Positions 43,762 to 52,706 of a DNA stretch of 64,000 nt are shown piece after piece. The notes beneath the pieces are model-generated. The model saw only the letters and a list, made by a program, of their open reading frames with translations. It was not told where the DNA came from and made no database searches. The first letter of the stretch is position 1. Each line of letters opens with the position of its first letter. This stretch comes from Chthoniobacteraceae bacterium (GTDB lineage Bacteria > Verrucomicrobiota > Verrucomicrobiia > Chthoniobacterales > Chthoniobacteraceae). The stretch spans positions 22,115 to 86,114 of the forward strand of contig CANIWM010000017.1 in NCBI GenBank assembly GCA_947471505.1, in the 5' to 3' direction. The position numbers and the translations under genes were made by a program.

Positions 43762-45117
43762 TTACCACCCGGCGAGCTGCTCGGGGAAGAGGCAGCGTTG
43801 GCAGTCGCTGGCGTCGCGTTGGCAGAAGTCTTCGTACACTTGAAGTAACCCTTGCTGAAAGGCGGCTTTTTTCAACAACTCTTGTCCGAGTGGGCTGTCG
43901 CCGAAGAGCCGGAGGGCGGCAACTTCTACGCGGGAGTTTGTAAGGCTCGCGGGGAGTTGGCTGAACTCGGCCCAGCGTTCGGGATGCGCGGTGAGGGTGA
44001 TGGGGAAGAAGACGTTCACGAGCATCTCGGTGGCGCGGGTCTCGCCGATGAGGGCCATTCGTTTGGCGGCGGGCTTGGAGGTGACGGTGTAGTGGTGGTC
44101 CCAGTAGGGGTCGGTGAGTTCGGCGCAGAATTCGGTGATCGTTTTGGGCAGGCAAGCGGCGCGGAGCGCGCGGACGCGGGGCCATTGGGCGATGAGTTGC
44201 GCGAGGGCGGCGAGGCGACGCTGGGGATGGTTCATAGGGCGCTGGCCGCTCATTTTCCACAGCGGGCGCGGGACGGTGAGGCGCTCGAACTCGGCGCGGC
44301 GCGGCCACCACTTCTCCCACAGGCTGCGGAGGTAGATGCGCGTCGGAGAGTCGAAAGGTGCGAGGTCCTTTTGGTCGAGAAAGCCGGCGACGCCGAAGAG
44401 CAGGGCAGGGGCGTCGTCCTTCGCGGCGCGCAGGAATTTGAGCGGGAGGCGCTGGGCGAGGAGGGTGAAGGGGAGTTTGTTGGATTTGTAGCCGAGCGTG
44501 CCGGCGAGAGCTTGGAAGAGCATCTCGTCCGGCCCGTGGATTTCCTCGACGCGGAGGAGGGCCGCGCCTTTTCGCCTCATTCGGAAAAGGGCGGCGTCGC
44601 GGAGAACGTCGCGCACTTTTTCCTCGGGCAGATTGCGCAGCGGGCCGACGCAGCGCCCCGGTTTGGCCTCGGGCTGCGGGGTGGGTGGGTCGTCGATGGC
44701 GGCAAGGCTGAGGCGGATTTGCGGGATGCTCCGGTGCTTGCTCGTGCGGGTGAAGGCGTCGGCCTCGCCGCGCTCGAAAAAGGCGTGGAGCACGACGCCG
44801 TCGTATTCGGGATTCGTGGCGTGCCCGTGCCGCTCCCAATCGCGCGCATCCGGGTCGAGCTCGATGTGCCCGCGCTGCGCAGGCCCGCCGTCTATGGAGA
44901 TGGCGGCCTCGGCGAAATCGGGGCCCGCCTCGTGGTTCCAGATGCCAAATTGGATGATGTGAACGCGGCGGCCATCGGTCGTCGCAAAGTCCCGCCCGAA
45001 CGCGCCGGAGAACCACAGCGACTGCAACTCGTGCTCGGGCAGCGTGCGGGCAAAATCGGACGCCTCGCGAGCAATCACACGCGAGCGCAGCAGTTCATAT
45101 CGGGAGCCGGGAAGCAT
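43762..45117 (-). CDS. DUF2851 family protein
   Basis: A 451-residue protein of a conserved uncharacterised family. It has the N-terminal block ELQSLWFSGAFGRDF, GIWNHEAGPDFAEAAI and RGHIELDPDARDWERHGH, and a C-terminal Cys-rich end (CQRDASDCQRCLFPEQL) that could bind metal. The HIELD-like acidic residues suggest an enzymatic or nuclease-like core, but the function is unknown. The family occurs in Bacteroidota and Verrucomicrobiota. It is divergent from the nitroreductase and has no signal peptide. Confidence 0.85.
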   Translation of the reverse strand: MLPGSRYELLRSRVIAREASDFARTLPEHELQSLWFSGAFGRDFATTDGRRVHIIQFGIWNHEAGPDFAEAAISIDGGPAQRGHIELDPDARDWERHGHATNPEYDGVVLHAFFERGEADAFTRTSKHRSIPQIRLSLAAIDDPPTPQPEAKPGRCVGPLRNLPEEKVRDVLRDAALFRMRRKGAALLRVEEIHGPDEMLFQALAGTLGYKSNKLPFTLLAQRLPLKFLRAAKDDAPALLFGVAGFLDQKDLAPFDSPTRIYLRSLWEKWWPRRAEFERLTVPRPLWKMSGQRPMNHPQRRLAALAQLIAQWPRVRALRAACLPKTITEFCAELTDPYWDHHYTVTSKPAAKRMALIGETRATEMLVNVFFPITLTAHPERWAEFSQLPASLTNSRVEVAALRLFGDSPLGQELLKKAAFQQGLLQVYEDFCQRDASDCQRCLFPEQLAGW

Positions 45118-45204
45118 GGGGCGAGACTACGGCGAGGAATGTGCGCACGTCATTCCTCAATTTTAACCTCGTCTGGCGCGATAGGCCGCACGTATCAGCG
45201 ACGT

Positions 45205-45846
45205 ATGACACCATCCGAACTCATCGCATCACTTCGCTGGCGCTACGCCACAAAATCCTTCGACTCGTCGCGCAAGATTCCCGCCGATGTGTGGGCAGCG
45301 CTGGAGGAGTCGCTCGTGCTCACGCCGTCTTCGTTTGGGTTGCAGCCGTGGAAATTTATCGTGGTCACGGACCCGGAAGTGAAGGCGCAGCTCAAGGAGG
45401 TTTCGTGGAACCAGCCGCAGCCGACGGGCTGCTCGCACCTTGTCGTCTTTGCTGCGCGGAAAACGATGGACGATGCGGAAGTGGACCGGTTTCTCGCCAG
45501 CACGGTGGCCGCTCGCGGCGGGAAAGTGGAAGACCTCGCCGGGTATCGCGGGGTGATGACGGGCTTCGTCGCAAATGCCGCGAAGCAAGGCTGGCTGGGG
45601 GAATGGGCGGTGCGGCAGACTTACATCGCCATCGGGCAGTTCATGGCGAGCTGCGCCGTGATTGCCGTGGATGCGTGCCCGATGGAGGGCATCGCGCCGC
45701 CAGAATATGACCGCATCCTCGGCCTCACCGATTCCGATTACCGCACCGTCGTGGCGTGCGCGGCTGGCTATCGCAAAGAAGATGATAAATACGCGACGCT
45801 GGCGAAGGTGCGCTACGCGGCGAGCGATGTGATCCAACACATCTAA
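45205..45846 (+). CDS. Nitroreductase-family NAD(P)H-dependent oxidoreductase
   Basis: A 213-residue flavoprotein of the nitroreductase fold, typically FMN-bound and reducing nitro, quinone or related substrates. N-terminal RWRYATKSFDSSRKIP and SSFGLQPWKFIVV are the FMN-binding segments. QTYIAIGQFMASCAVIAVDA and the terminal AAGYRKEDDKYATLAKVRY complete the fold. The start is the ATG directly before TPSELIASL. The glycosyltransferase gene starts seven bases later, so the two are probably co-transcribed. Confidence 0.9.
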   Translation: MTPSELIASLRWRYATKSFDSSRKIPADVWAALEESLVLTPSSFGLQPWKFIVVTDPEVKAQLKEVSWNQPQPTGCSHLVVFAARKTMDDAEVDRFLASTVAARGGKVEDLAGYRGVMTGFVANAAKQGWLGEWAVRQTYIAIGQFMASCAVIAVDACPMEGIAPPEYDRILGLTDSDYRTVVACAAGYRKEDDKYATLAKVRYAASDVIQHI

Positions 45847-45853
45847 ACGACCT

Positions 45854-47002
45854 GTGTCCGTCGTCGCCAGCTACTGCACCACATTCCTGAAACCGGAGAT
45901 GCGCCACATCTACCGGCAGGTGTCGGGCTTGCGGAGATGGCAGACTTTTGTCCTTACGCGGGAGCGGAAGTGCGAGGAGCAGTTTCCGTTTTCCGACATC
46001 GAGCTGATTCCCCGTGCGCGGAAGAATTTCGTGAAGCGCTTTTGGCTAAAATACGTGCAGCGCGTGCCAGCGGTGTACTATCGCGGCGAGCTGCAAGAGG
46101 TCATCAAGCTGATGGAGCGTCGCCCGGCGGACGTGATGCACATTTACTTCGGACACACCGGCGTCCACTTGCTGCCGTTCATCAAAGAGTGGGAGAAGCC
46201 GTGCGTGGTGTCGTTTCACGGCATGGACATCCAGCCGCGCCCGGACCAGCCCGGCTATGATGACGCGATGCGCGAGTTGCTGCAAACTGCGCCGCTGCTG
46301 CTGGCGCGCTCGCATTCGCTGATGGACCGTCTGGCGGCGATGGGTGCGCCGCGCGATCGGCTGCGCCTAAATAGAACGGGCATCCCGCTGGAGGCGTTCC
46401 CTTTTCTCCAGCGACCTGTGCCTGCGGATGGCGCGTGGCAACTCGTGCAGGCGTGCCGATGGATCGCGAAGAAGGGCATCCGCACTTCGCTGCGGGCGTT
46501 TGCGCGATTTCGCGAGCGGTTCCCGGCGGCGAAGTTCATCCTCGCGGGCGACGGGCCGTTGCGTGGTGAAATCGAGCGGATGGTCGCCGAGTTGGAGCTT
46601 GGCAGTTCGGTGGAACTGCGCGGCTTTCTCGACCAAGCAGGGCTGGCGCAGCTTTACGCGGCGTCGCACATTTTCCTCCACCCGAGCGAGATGACGGAAG
46701 ACCTGAACCAAGAGGGAGTGCCGAACTCCATGCTCGAAGCGATGGCGACTGGCCTGCCCGTCGCAGCCACGCTGCACGGCGGAATCCCGGAAGCGGTCAG
46801 TGATGGCGCGACGGGATTTCTCGTGGATGAGCGTGATGACGAAGCGCTCGCCAGCGCGCTGCTTCGCCTCGCGGGCGATCCGGCGATGTGGACGCGGATG
46901 GGCGCGGCGGCAGCGCAATCGGTGCAGGAGGATTTCTCGCAGGTGAGAGCGATCGAAAAACTGGAGGGCTTTTACGATGAAGCGAAAGAAGCCGGAAAGT
47001 AA
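45854..47002 (+). CDS. Glycosyltransferase, GT4 family
   Basis: A 382-residue GT-B fold retaining glycosyltransferase, probably building a surface polysaccharide or glycolipid. The acceptor half contains DVMHIYFGHTGVHLLPFI and CVVSFHGMDIQ. The nucleotide-sugar half contains ACRWIAKKGIRTSLRAFA, FILAGDGPLR, and the EX7E-type block HPSEMTEDLNQEGVPNSML with EAMATGLPVAA. The start is GTG. It overlaps the next glycosyltransferase by 26 bases. Confidence 0.93.
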   Translation: MSVVASYCTTFLKPEMRHIYRQVSGLRRWQTFVLTRERKCEEQFPFSDIELIPRARKNFVKRFWLKYVQRVPAVYYRGELQEVIKLMERRPADVMHIYFGHTGVHLLPFIKEWEKPCVVSFHGMDIQPRPDQPGYDDAMRELLQTAPLLLARSHSLMDRLAAMGAPRDRLRLNRTGIPLEAFPFLQRPVPADGAWQLVQACRWIAKKGIRTSLRAFARFRERFPAAKFILAGDGPLRGEIERMVAELELGSSVELRGFLDQAGLAQLYAASHIFLHPSEMTEDLNQEGVPNSMLEAMATGLPVAATLHGGIPEAVSDGATGFLVDERDDEALASALLRLAGDPAMWTRMGAAAAQSVQEDFSQVRAIEKLEGFYDEAKEAGK

Positions 47003-48386
47003 CAAGCTGCGCACCTCCGTCCGCTTCAGCGCCGCAGAGCCGCCGAAGCACCCGGACATTGCCGCCGACGATACCGTCTCCTCGCCGAGCAGCGTGGTGC
47101 AGGCGCAGTTCCCGAATGCCGAGAGCGGCTTCACTTTCGCATATCTCTGCGAGCGACTGCCGTCGTTCGTTCAGACGTTTGTGTACCGGGAAATTGAGGA
47201 AATGGAGGAGTTGGGGATGAAGCCGTTCGTCGTTTCGATCCGCCGTCCCGACGACCCGGCGGAGATGGCCGTCGCGATGAAAGCGCCCGTCTTTTACCTA
47301 CCGGAAGGAGCCGAGATTCGGACGAAGATTGATAAGGACCGCGAGCTGGGCCGACTCCATTCCAAGCTCCACCGCGCCATCCCAAAGTATCGCAGCGATA
47401 CGGATTCGCAGCGCATGTTCGAGGCTGCGTGGCTCGGGCCGATCCTCGAAGCAGCGGGTATCCGGCACGTCCACGCGCACTTCGGCGGACTGGCGGCGCG
47501 GACGGCGTGGTGGCTGTGTAAGCTCTTTGGCATCACCTACAGCTTCACCGGCCACGCGAACGATATTTTCTGCGACAACGACCTCCCCACCACGAATGCG
47601 ATTCTCGTGCGCGATGCGAAGTTCGTCGTCACCGAGACGGACTACAGCCGCAAGTGGATGGAGAAAAAGCACCCAGGCTCGCACGGGAAAATCTTCCGCG
47701 TCTTCAATGGTATCCGCATGGGCGACCTGCCCGCCGCGCGCCCCACAGAGGGCATCCCACGCATTGTCAGCGTCGGGCGCTATGTGGAAAAGAAAGGCTT
47801 CCCCGACCTCATCGCCGCGTGCGATTTGCTGCGCAAAAAAGGCGTCGCGTTCGAGTGCGAGATCATCGGCGGCGGAGAGCTGGAAGCCGCCCTCACCGAG
47901 CAAATCGCCCAGCTCAACCTTGGCGATTGCGTGAAGCTCCTTGGCCCAAAATCCCAAGTCGAAGTCCGCGAACGCCTCGCCACTGCCCGCGTCTTCGCCC
48001 TCGCTTGCCAAAAGGAAAAAGACGGCGGTAGCGACAATCTCCCCACCGTGATCATGGAGGCCATGGCAATCGGCTTGCCCGTCGTCTCCACGAAAATCGC
48101 GGGCGTCCCCGAGATGGTGGATGAAGGCGAAACGGGCTTCCTCACAGATGAGCACGACGTGCCCGCCTTTGCCAGCGCGTTGGCGAAACTGCTCGCCGAC
48201 CCCGAGCTTGCTGTCAAATTTGGCGCGCGGGCTGCGCAGCGTGCGCGGGAGAAATTCACCGTGAAGACCAACGCCACCCGGCTTGCCGAACTCCTCGTCC
48301 AGCACGCCCCGGTAGATGCGCCGCCCGCGCTCGCGGCGGGTCACCCGACACTCCGGGTTGGGTTCTGGCGGAGGATCTGGCGATGA
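46977..48386 (+). CDS. Glycosyltransferase, GT4 family
   Basis: A 469-residue GT-B enzyme. It has an N-terminal extension of about 45 Ser/Pro-rich residues with no counterpart in its neighbour, then FAYLCERLPSFVQTFVYREI, HVHAHFGGLAARTAWWL and YSFTGHANDIF. The donor-binding half contains RIVSVGRYVEKKGFPDLI, CEIIGGGELE and KDGGSDNLPTVIMEAMAIG. The start overlaps the preceding gene, giving a tight nitroreductase-GT-GT operon. The specific sugar is unknown. Confidence 0.93.
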   Translation: MKRKKPESNKLRTSVRFSAAEPPKHPDIAADDTVSSPSSVVQAQFPNAESGFTFAYLCERLPSFVQTFVYREIEEMEELGMKPFVVSIRRPDDPAEMAVAMKAPVFYLPEGAEIRTKIDKDRELGRLHSKLHRAIPKYRSDTDSQRMFEAAWLGPILEAAGIRHVHAHFGGLAARTAWWLCKLFGITYSFTGHANDIFCDNDLPTTNAILVRDAKFVVTETDYSRKWMEKKHPGSHGKIFRVFNGIRMGDLPAARPTEGIPRIVSVGRYVEKKGFPDLIAACDLLRKKGVAFECEIIGGGELEAALTEQIAQLNLGDCVKLLGPKSQVEVRERLATARVFALACQKEKDGGSDNLPTVIMEAMAIGLPVVSTKIAGVPEMVDEGETGFLTDEHDVPAFASALAKLLADPELAVKFGARAAQRAREKFTVKTNATRLAELLVQHAPVDAPPALAAGHPTLRVGFWRRIWR

Positions 48387-48512
48387 TTTCGGAGCGGTTG
48401 TACGGGCGAAAACTGGCTGTTTTGTTCCTTCTTGGAACGTTGACAAAAGATTGGTTCCCCGGCATTTCAAGCGCGCTTCTTTACCCACAGCACCATAAAT
48501 CAAAATCTTTCG

Positions 48513-49607
48513 ATGCACCTAAAGACTTCCGCGTTTAGCCGCTTCTTCCGCCACGTGACCACGACCTTGCTCGGCTTTGCGTCTGTAATTTTGCCTGCAC
48601 ATGCTGGGGACACCTACAAGTGGACCGTCCAATATCTGATCGACAACAGCGAGACCGTCTATGGCAAGCCGCAGACATCATGGCCGCGCCAAAACCGGGG
48701 TCTCGCCATCTCACCCGACGGTAAATTCCTCTACACGGGATATAACCACGCCAGTAACGGACAGGGTGAGGTCCGAAAGATAGCCATCGGCATCTCTGAC
48801 GACTTCGCTCGCGCGACTACGCGCGTGCTTTCCGGGCCTCAGGGGAAGGCGATCACTACCGATGACAAAGGGCGGGTCTTCATCGCGAGCGGCGGCGAGA
48901 TTTTCATTTATGACGCCAACCTTTCGCAGATCCAACTCAGCGTCCAAACCGCGTTGTGCGAAGGCATCGCGACGGTGCGCGACGGCAACGAACTTTTCCT
49001 CTACGGCGTGGAGCGCCAGATCGGGCGTGTTCGCCGCTGGGTCCTTGCCGAAAAAGACGGCGTTGTCGTCTCTGCAACGCCTAGTGCCAGCTTCGGAGAG
49101 GCCGGTGAGATTTTCCTGAAATTTGCGCAAGGACTGCGCGGTGCTGAGGTGGACTCCAAAGGCCGCCTTTGGGTCGCCGACTTTGAAGGGGCGCGTGTCT
49201 ATCGCGTGAGCAAAGACGGAAAGAACGTGGAGCAAATGGATCTCGATCATCCCATGGATATTGGGTTCGACGGCGACCGGGCATTCATCACGCGGGGAGC
49301 AGATCGTGTCATCGCTGTCTTTGAAACGGAGAGCATGAAGCTCCTCGGCAACCTCGCAGTTCCGTGGGATGAACTGGAGCTTAATCCTTCGGGCAATAAT
49401 CGCACCGGCGGACTTTCCTGCATCGTGACGGTGCCCGGCAAGGGGTTCTTCGTGACCAATGAATCTGGCCAGACGCTAAACCAAAAGAGCACCTACGGAC
49501 GTGCTGACACACATTCCGATGTCATCGATGGGAAGCTTTATCGCGACGCATTCATGGATGATAACGAACCCATTCTCCAAGCGCTCGTAGTCCCCGACGG
49601 CAAGTAA
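48513..49607 (+). CDS. Secreted beta-propeller protein of unknown function
   Basis: 364 residues with a signal peptide ending at ILPAHA. The mature protein is strand-rich with repeated blade-like patterns (LAISPDGKFLYTGYNHA, ITTDDKGRVFIASGGEIFIY, AEVDSKGRLWVADFEGARVY), like SMP-30/NHL or YVTN propellers. The late segment GGLSCIVTVPGKGFFVTNE is less regular. No catalytic residues are evident. It sits between glycosyltransferases, so recognition of an exported glycan is possible, but this is inference. Confidence 0.8.
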   Translation: MHLKTSAFSRFFRHVTTTLLGFASVILPAHAGDTYKWTVQYLIDNSETVYGKPQTSWPRQNRGLAISPDGKFLYTGYNHASNGQGEVRKIAIGISDDFARATTRVLSGPQGKAITTDDKGRVFIASGGEIFIYDANLSQIQLSVQTALCEGIATVRDGNELFLYGVERQIGRVRRWVLAEKDGVVVSATPSASFGEAGEIFLKFAQGLRGAEVDSKGRLWVADFEGARVYRVSKDGKNVEQMDLDHPMDIGFDGDRAFITRGADRVIAVFETESMKLLGNLAVPWDELELNPSGNNRTGGLSCIVTVPGKGFFVTNESGQTLNQKSTYGRADTHSDVIDGKLYRDAFMDDNEPILQALVVPDGK

Positions 49608-49641
49608 ACGCAAGGTTCACGCGCGGCAGCGTGCCCAGCCC

Positions 49642-50847
49642 ATGCACGTCCTTTTCGTCCACAAAAACTTCCCCGCTCAGTTTGGCCACGTCGCACAGTG
49701 GCTTGTGGAAAAACACAGATGGAAGGCAACCTATATCTCCGAGCTACCCAACGCGCAATTCGGCGGGCTCAAGCGCATCCACTACAAACCTCTCGGTGGC
49801 GCGCGGGAAGAGACGCACTTTTGCTCCCGCTCGTTTGAGAACTACGTCGCTCATTCTCAAGGCGTCCACCATGCGCTCAAGCGACTGCCGGACATCCGGC
49901 CCGACCTCGTCGTCGGCCACAGTGGCTTTGGCAGCACTGCATTTCTCCCCGAGCTGTACGACTGCCCCATCATCAACTACTTCGAGTGGTTCTACCACCC
50001 GCGCGGCACCGACATGGACTTCCGCCCCGAGTTCCCGCCCACCGACCTCGCCATGCTCCGAGCGCGTGCGCGGAACGCGATGCTTCTCCTAGACCTGAAC
50101 ACATGCACAGCCGGATACTCGCCCACCGAGTGGCAACGCTCGCAATTTCCCCAAGAGTATATTCCAAAAATCGCGACCGCTTTCGACGGCATAGACACTA
50201 GTGTATGGGTCCGGCAATCGCAGCCCAAGCGCAGCGTTGCCGGCAAGCTCATCCCGGACGGAGCGCGCGTCGTCACCTACGTCTCCCGAGGCTTCGAGGC
50301 CATGCGCGGATTCGATATCTTCATGCGCGTGGCGAAAAAGATCGCTGCCGAGCGAAGGGACACGGTCTTCATTATCGTAGGCCAAGACCGCGTCTGTTAC
50401 GGCAACGACACCGTCCACACCGGCGGCATGACGCTCAAAGAGCAAATCCTCGCGCAAGGAGGCTTCGACTCCTCGCGCTTCATCTTCCCAGGTCTCCTGC
50501 CCTCGGCCGAACTCATCAACGTCCTCAGTCTCTCCGACCTCCACATTTACCTCACCGTGCCCTTCGTCCTCAGTTGGTCGCTCATCAACGCGCTGGCCTG
50601 CGGCTGCACCGTCCTCGCCAGCGACACGCCGCCCGTCCGCGAAGTCATCACCCACGGCGAAAACGGCCTCCTCGCTGGATTCTCCGATGAGGCCAGCCTC
50701 CTCCGCGAATCCCTCAAAGTGCTCGACGCGCCGCAAGATTACCGCGCCCTCGGAGAAGTTGGCCGCGCCACCGTCGAGGAACGTTACAGCAATGACGTGT
50801 GCCTGCCACGGCTGAAGGAGCTATTTCAGCGCGTCGCGGGGAGATGA
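49642..50847 (+). CDS. Glycosyltransferase, GT4 family
   Basis: A 401-residue GT-B enzyme. The N-terminus MHVLFVHKNFPAQFGHVAQW is characteristic of a GT4 subgroup. It continues with DLVVGHSGFGSTAFLPELY, INYFEWFYHPRGTDMDF, TYVSRGFEAMRGFDIFMRVA and the donor site YLTVPFVLSWSLINALACG with VREVITHGENGLLAGF. It lies 34 bases after the propeller gene on the same strand, and is the third glycosyltransferase within 5 kb. Confidence 0.93.
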   Translation: MHVLFVHKNFPAQFGHVAQWLVEKHRWKATYISELPNAQFGGLKRIHYKPLGGAREETHFCSRSFENYVAHSQGVHHALKRLPDIRPDLVVGHSGFGSTAFLPELYDCPIINYFEWFYHPRGTDMDFRPEFPPTDLAMLRARARNAMLLLDLNTCTAGYSPTEWQRSQFPQEYIPKIATAFDGIDTSVWVRQSQPKRSVAGKLIPDGARVVTYVSRGFEAMRGFDIFMRVAKKIAAERRDTVFIIVGQDRVCYGNDTVHTGGMTLKEQILAQGGFDSSRFIFPGLLPSAELINVLSLSDLHIYLTVPFVLSWSLINALACGCTVLASDTPPVREVITHGENGLLAGFSDEASLLRESLKVLDAPQDYRALGEVGRATVEERYSNDVCLPRLKELFQRVAGR

Positions 50848-50864
50848 TTTACGGGGGTGGATGG

Positions 50865-51962
50865 CTAACCCATTCGCCCCATCCACTCCGCGTGGACCTT
50901 GGGCGAAATCTCGCTCGGCTTGATCTCGCTGCGCCCGCCCCAGAAGACGTTTGTGTAGTCGCACGGGATGCCCGCTGAGACGAGGTGCGCGTCGATGGCG
51001 GCCTTATGCGCCAGCACGCGCTCCTTCTCCGTGCCGTGGCAGACGGCCATGATGTTGACGTTGGCAAAATCTTCGCCTCCCTCGCGCCAGTAGCAGTGCG
51101 TGAGGATGGGGTGCCGCCCGACTTCGCCGCCTGCTACGACCTCCATCCCTTTCGGCACGCGCCAGTGGAAGAGAGCGTTGAATTTCGTCACCCGCTGTCC
51201 CGATGCGGTCGGCTTCACATGCTCCAAGAACGTGCTGAAGCGCCCGATGACTTGCCGTGAATTGAGGTCTTCCGCCACGCGGCAAAACGTCTCCAAATCC
51301 ACGCCCGCTTCTGCCGCGCGCTGCGTCCACAGGCCGAGCCGGATTTCGTCGAGCGTCAGCTCGCGCTTTAAGGCGAGCAACACATCCCACTCTTGCGCGG
51401 TGAGATTCACGATGCCCACGCGGATCATCTTTGCCAAATCGTCCGCCTTGTCGCCCGGCTCGATGGTCTTGCGGCGCACATGGCCGACGCCCAGCGCGAA
51501 GATGCCCTTCGCCGGCATGAGCTTGTATTTCGTGCAGCCGGTATGGCGCATCAACACTTCGCAGTGTGCCGCCATGTCTGCGCCCACGGGCACTTTCAGC
51601 GTCGTCCACAGGCGATACACGCTGCCCGTCGTTTGCTGGTCCGTGCTGCGGACGACGACGTGGCCGCTGAACGGGTCGTTTTTGAACATCCAGTCGAACG
51701 CATCGTTGAGTTTATCCTCCGACACCTGCCAGGCGACGAGAGCGCCCTCGGCGAGGTTGCTGGCCACGAGCGTCTGGCGCACGCGGCGGATCGTCCCGGC
51801 GGTGAGCATCCCTTTGATCCGCTCAAGCACAGTCTCCAGCGGCACACCGCTCTTCTCCGCGATCTCGGCGAAGGGCTCGCGGACGAAGCCCTGAATCTTG
51901 TCCTCAGACGTGGCGAGGATTTGTGAGTTAATAGGATCGGTGTGCTCGATAGAGAATGACAT
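50865..51962 (-). CDS. Sirohaem decarboxylase-like / Lrp-AsnC-type double-domain protein
   Basis: 365 residues made of two AhbA/AhbB (NirD-like) halves, each an AsnC-type HTH plus a ferredoxin-like domain: FAEIAEKSGVPLETVLERIK with the first half, LTAQEWDVLLALKRELTLDE with the second. GHVVVRSTD and LTHCYWREGGEDFANVNIMA match the substrate-binding strands. Family members remove two carboxyls from sirohaem on the alternative haem route, or act on haem d1 precursors. Some are annotated as regulators. Start is the ATG before SFSIEHTDP. The functional assignment is from family resemblance. Confidence 0.78.
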   Translation of the reverse strand: MSFSIEHTDPINSQILATSEDKIQGFVREPFAEIAEKSGVPLETVLERIKGMLTAGTIRRVRQTLVASNLAEGALVAWQVSEDKLNDAFDWMFKNDPFSGHVVVRSTDQQTTGSVYRLWTTLKVPVGADMAAHCEVLMRHTGCTKYKLMPAKGIFALGVGHVRRKTIEPGDKADDLAKMIRVGIVNLTAQEWDVLLALKRELTLDEIRLGLWTQRAAEAGVDLETFCRVAEDLNSRQVIGRFSTFLEHVKPTASGQRVTKFNALFHWRVPKGMEVVAGGEVGRHPILTHCYWREGGEDFANVNIMAVCHGTEKERVLAHKAAIDAHLVSAGIPCDYTNVFWGGRSEIKPSEISPKVHAEWMGRMG

Positions 51963-52082
51963 ACGGAAGATCGGAGACACTAAAACATCCGCTCCACCCG
52001 CGTCACTGAGAATTGCGCCTCAGCGTGCGCCAGTTCGGAATGCAGGTTTGCACTTCGCGCGATACGCGCTAAACATACCCGT

Positions 52083-52691
52083 GTGAAACGTAGCCAATTC
52101 ATTCTCGCCGCCGTCCTTTTTCCACTTATGAGCCTTCAATCCGCCGAACCCGCCAAGCCCGCCGCCACTGAGTCTATCGTCGTCGGAGGCGGATGCTTCT
52201 GGTGCGTGGAGGCTGTGTTCCAGCGGCTCCCGGGGGTGAAGAAAGTCGTGTCGGGCTACTCGGGCGGGCATGTGAAGAATCCGACTTACGAGCAGGTGTG
52301 CGCGAAGGACACCGGCCATGCCGAGGTGGTGCGCGTGGACTTCGATCCGGCGGTGGTGAAGCTCGATACGGTGCTGGATGTGTTCTTTGTCGCGCACGAC
52401 CCGACGACGCCAAACCAGCAAGGTGCCGACCACGGGCCGCAGTACCGCTCGGTGATCTATTTCGCAAACGAGGAGCAGAAAAAGGCGGCGGATGCAGCGG
52501 CGGTGCGCGCGAAGGCGGAGTGGAATAAGACGATCGTGACGGAGATCGCTGGGCTGAAGGAGTTCTATTCGGCGGAGGCGTATCACCAGAATTATTTCAA
52601 CCTGAACAAGGACCGGAATCCTTACTGCTCCGTCGTCATCGGGCCGAAGCTGGCGAAGCTGGTGAAGAAGGGCGTGATCAAGCCGGAGTAA
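52083..52691 (+). CDS. msrA: Peptide methionine-S-sulfoxide reductase, exported form
   Basis: A 202-residue MsrA that reduces the S-epimer of methionine sulfoxide in proteins. The catalytic motif VGGGCFWCVEAVFQ is intact, with GYSGGHVKNPTYEQVC and ADHGPQYRSVIYF. An N-terminal hydrophobic leader (MKRSQFILAAVLFPLMSLQS) suggests export to the periplasm, which is less common than cytosolic MsrA. The start is GTG at 52083. Resolving cysteines are C94 or the late NPYCSV. Confidence 0.95.
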   Translation: MKRSQFILAAVLFPLMSLQSAEPAKPAATESIVVGGGCFWCVEAVFQRLPGVKKVVSGYSGGHVKNPTYEQVCAKDTGHAEVVRVDFDPAVVKLDTVLDVFFVAHDPTTPNQQGADHGPQYRSVIYFANEEQKKAADAAAVRAKAEWNKTIVTEIAGLKEFYSAEAYHQNYFNLNKDRNPYCSVVIGPKLAKLVKKGVIKPE

Positions 52692-52706
52692 GCCGGGTAA
52701 GCCGCG

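Noticed and set aside
43504..43848. Small protein with LVPTSVP repeats across the 21-bp array
   Set aside because: It runs on into the antisense of the DUF2851 gene and shares the region with two other equally open frames.
43852..45204. Long N-terminal extension of the nitroreductase
   Set aside because: It is antisense to DUF2851; the nitroreductase fold begins exactly at the ATG at 45205.
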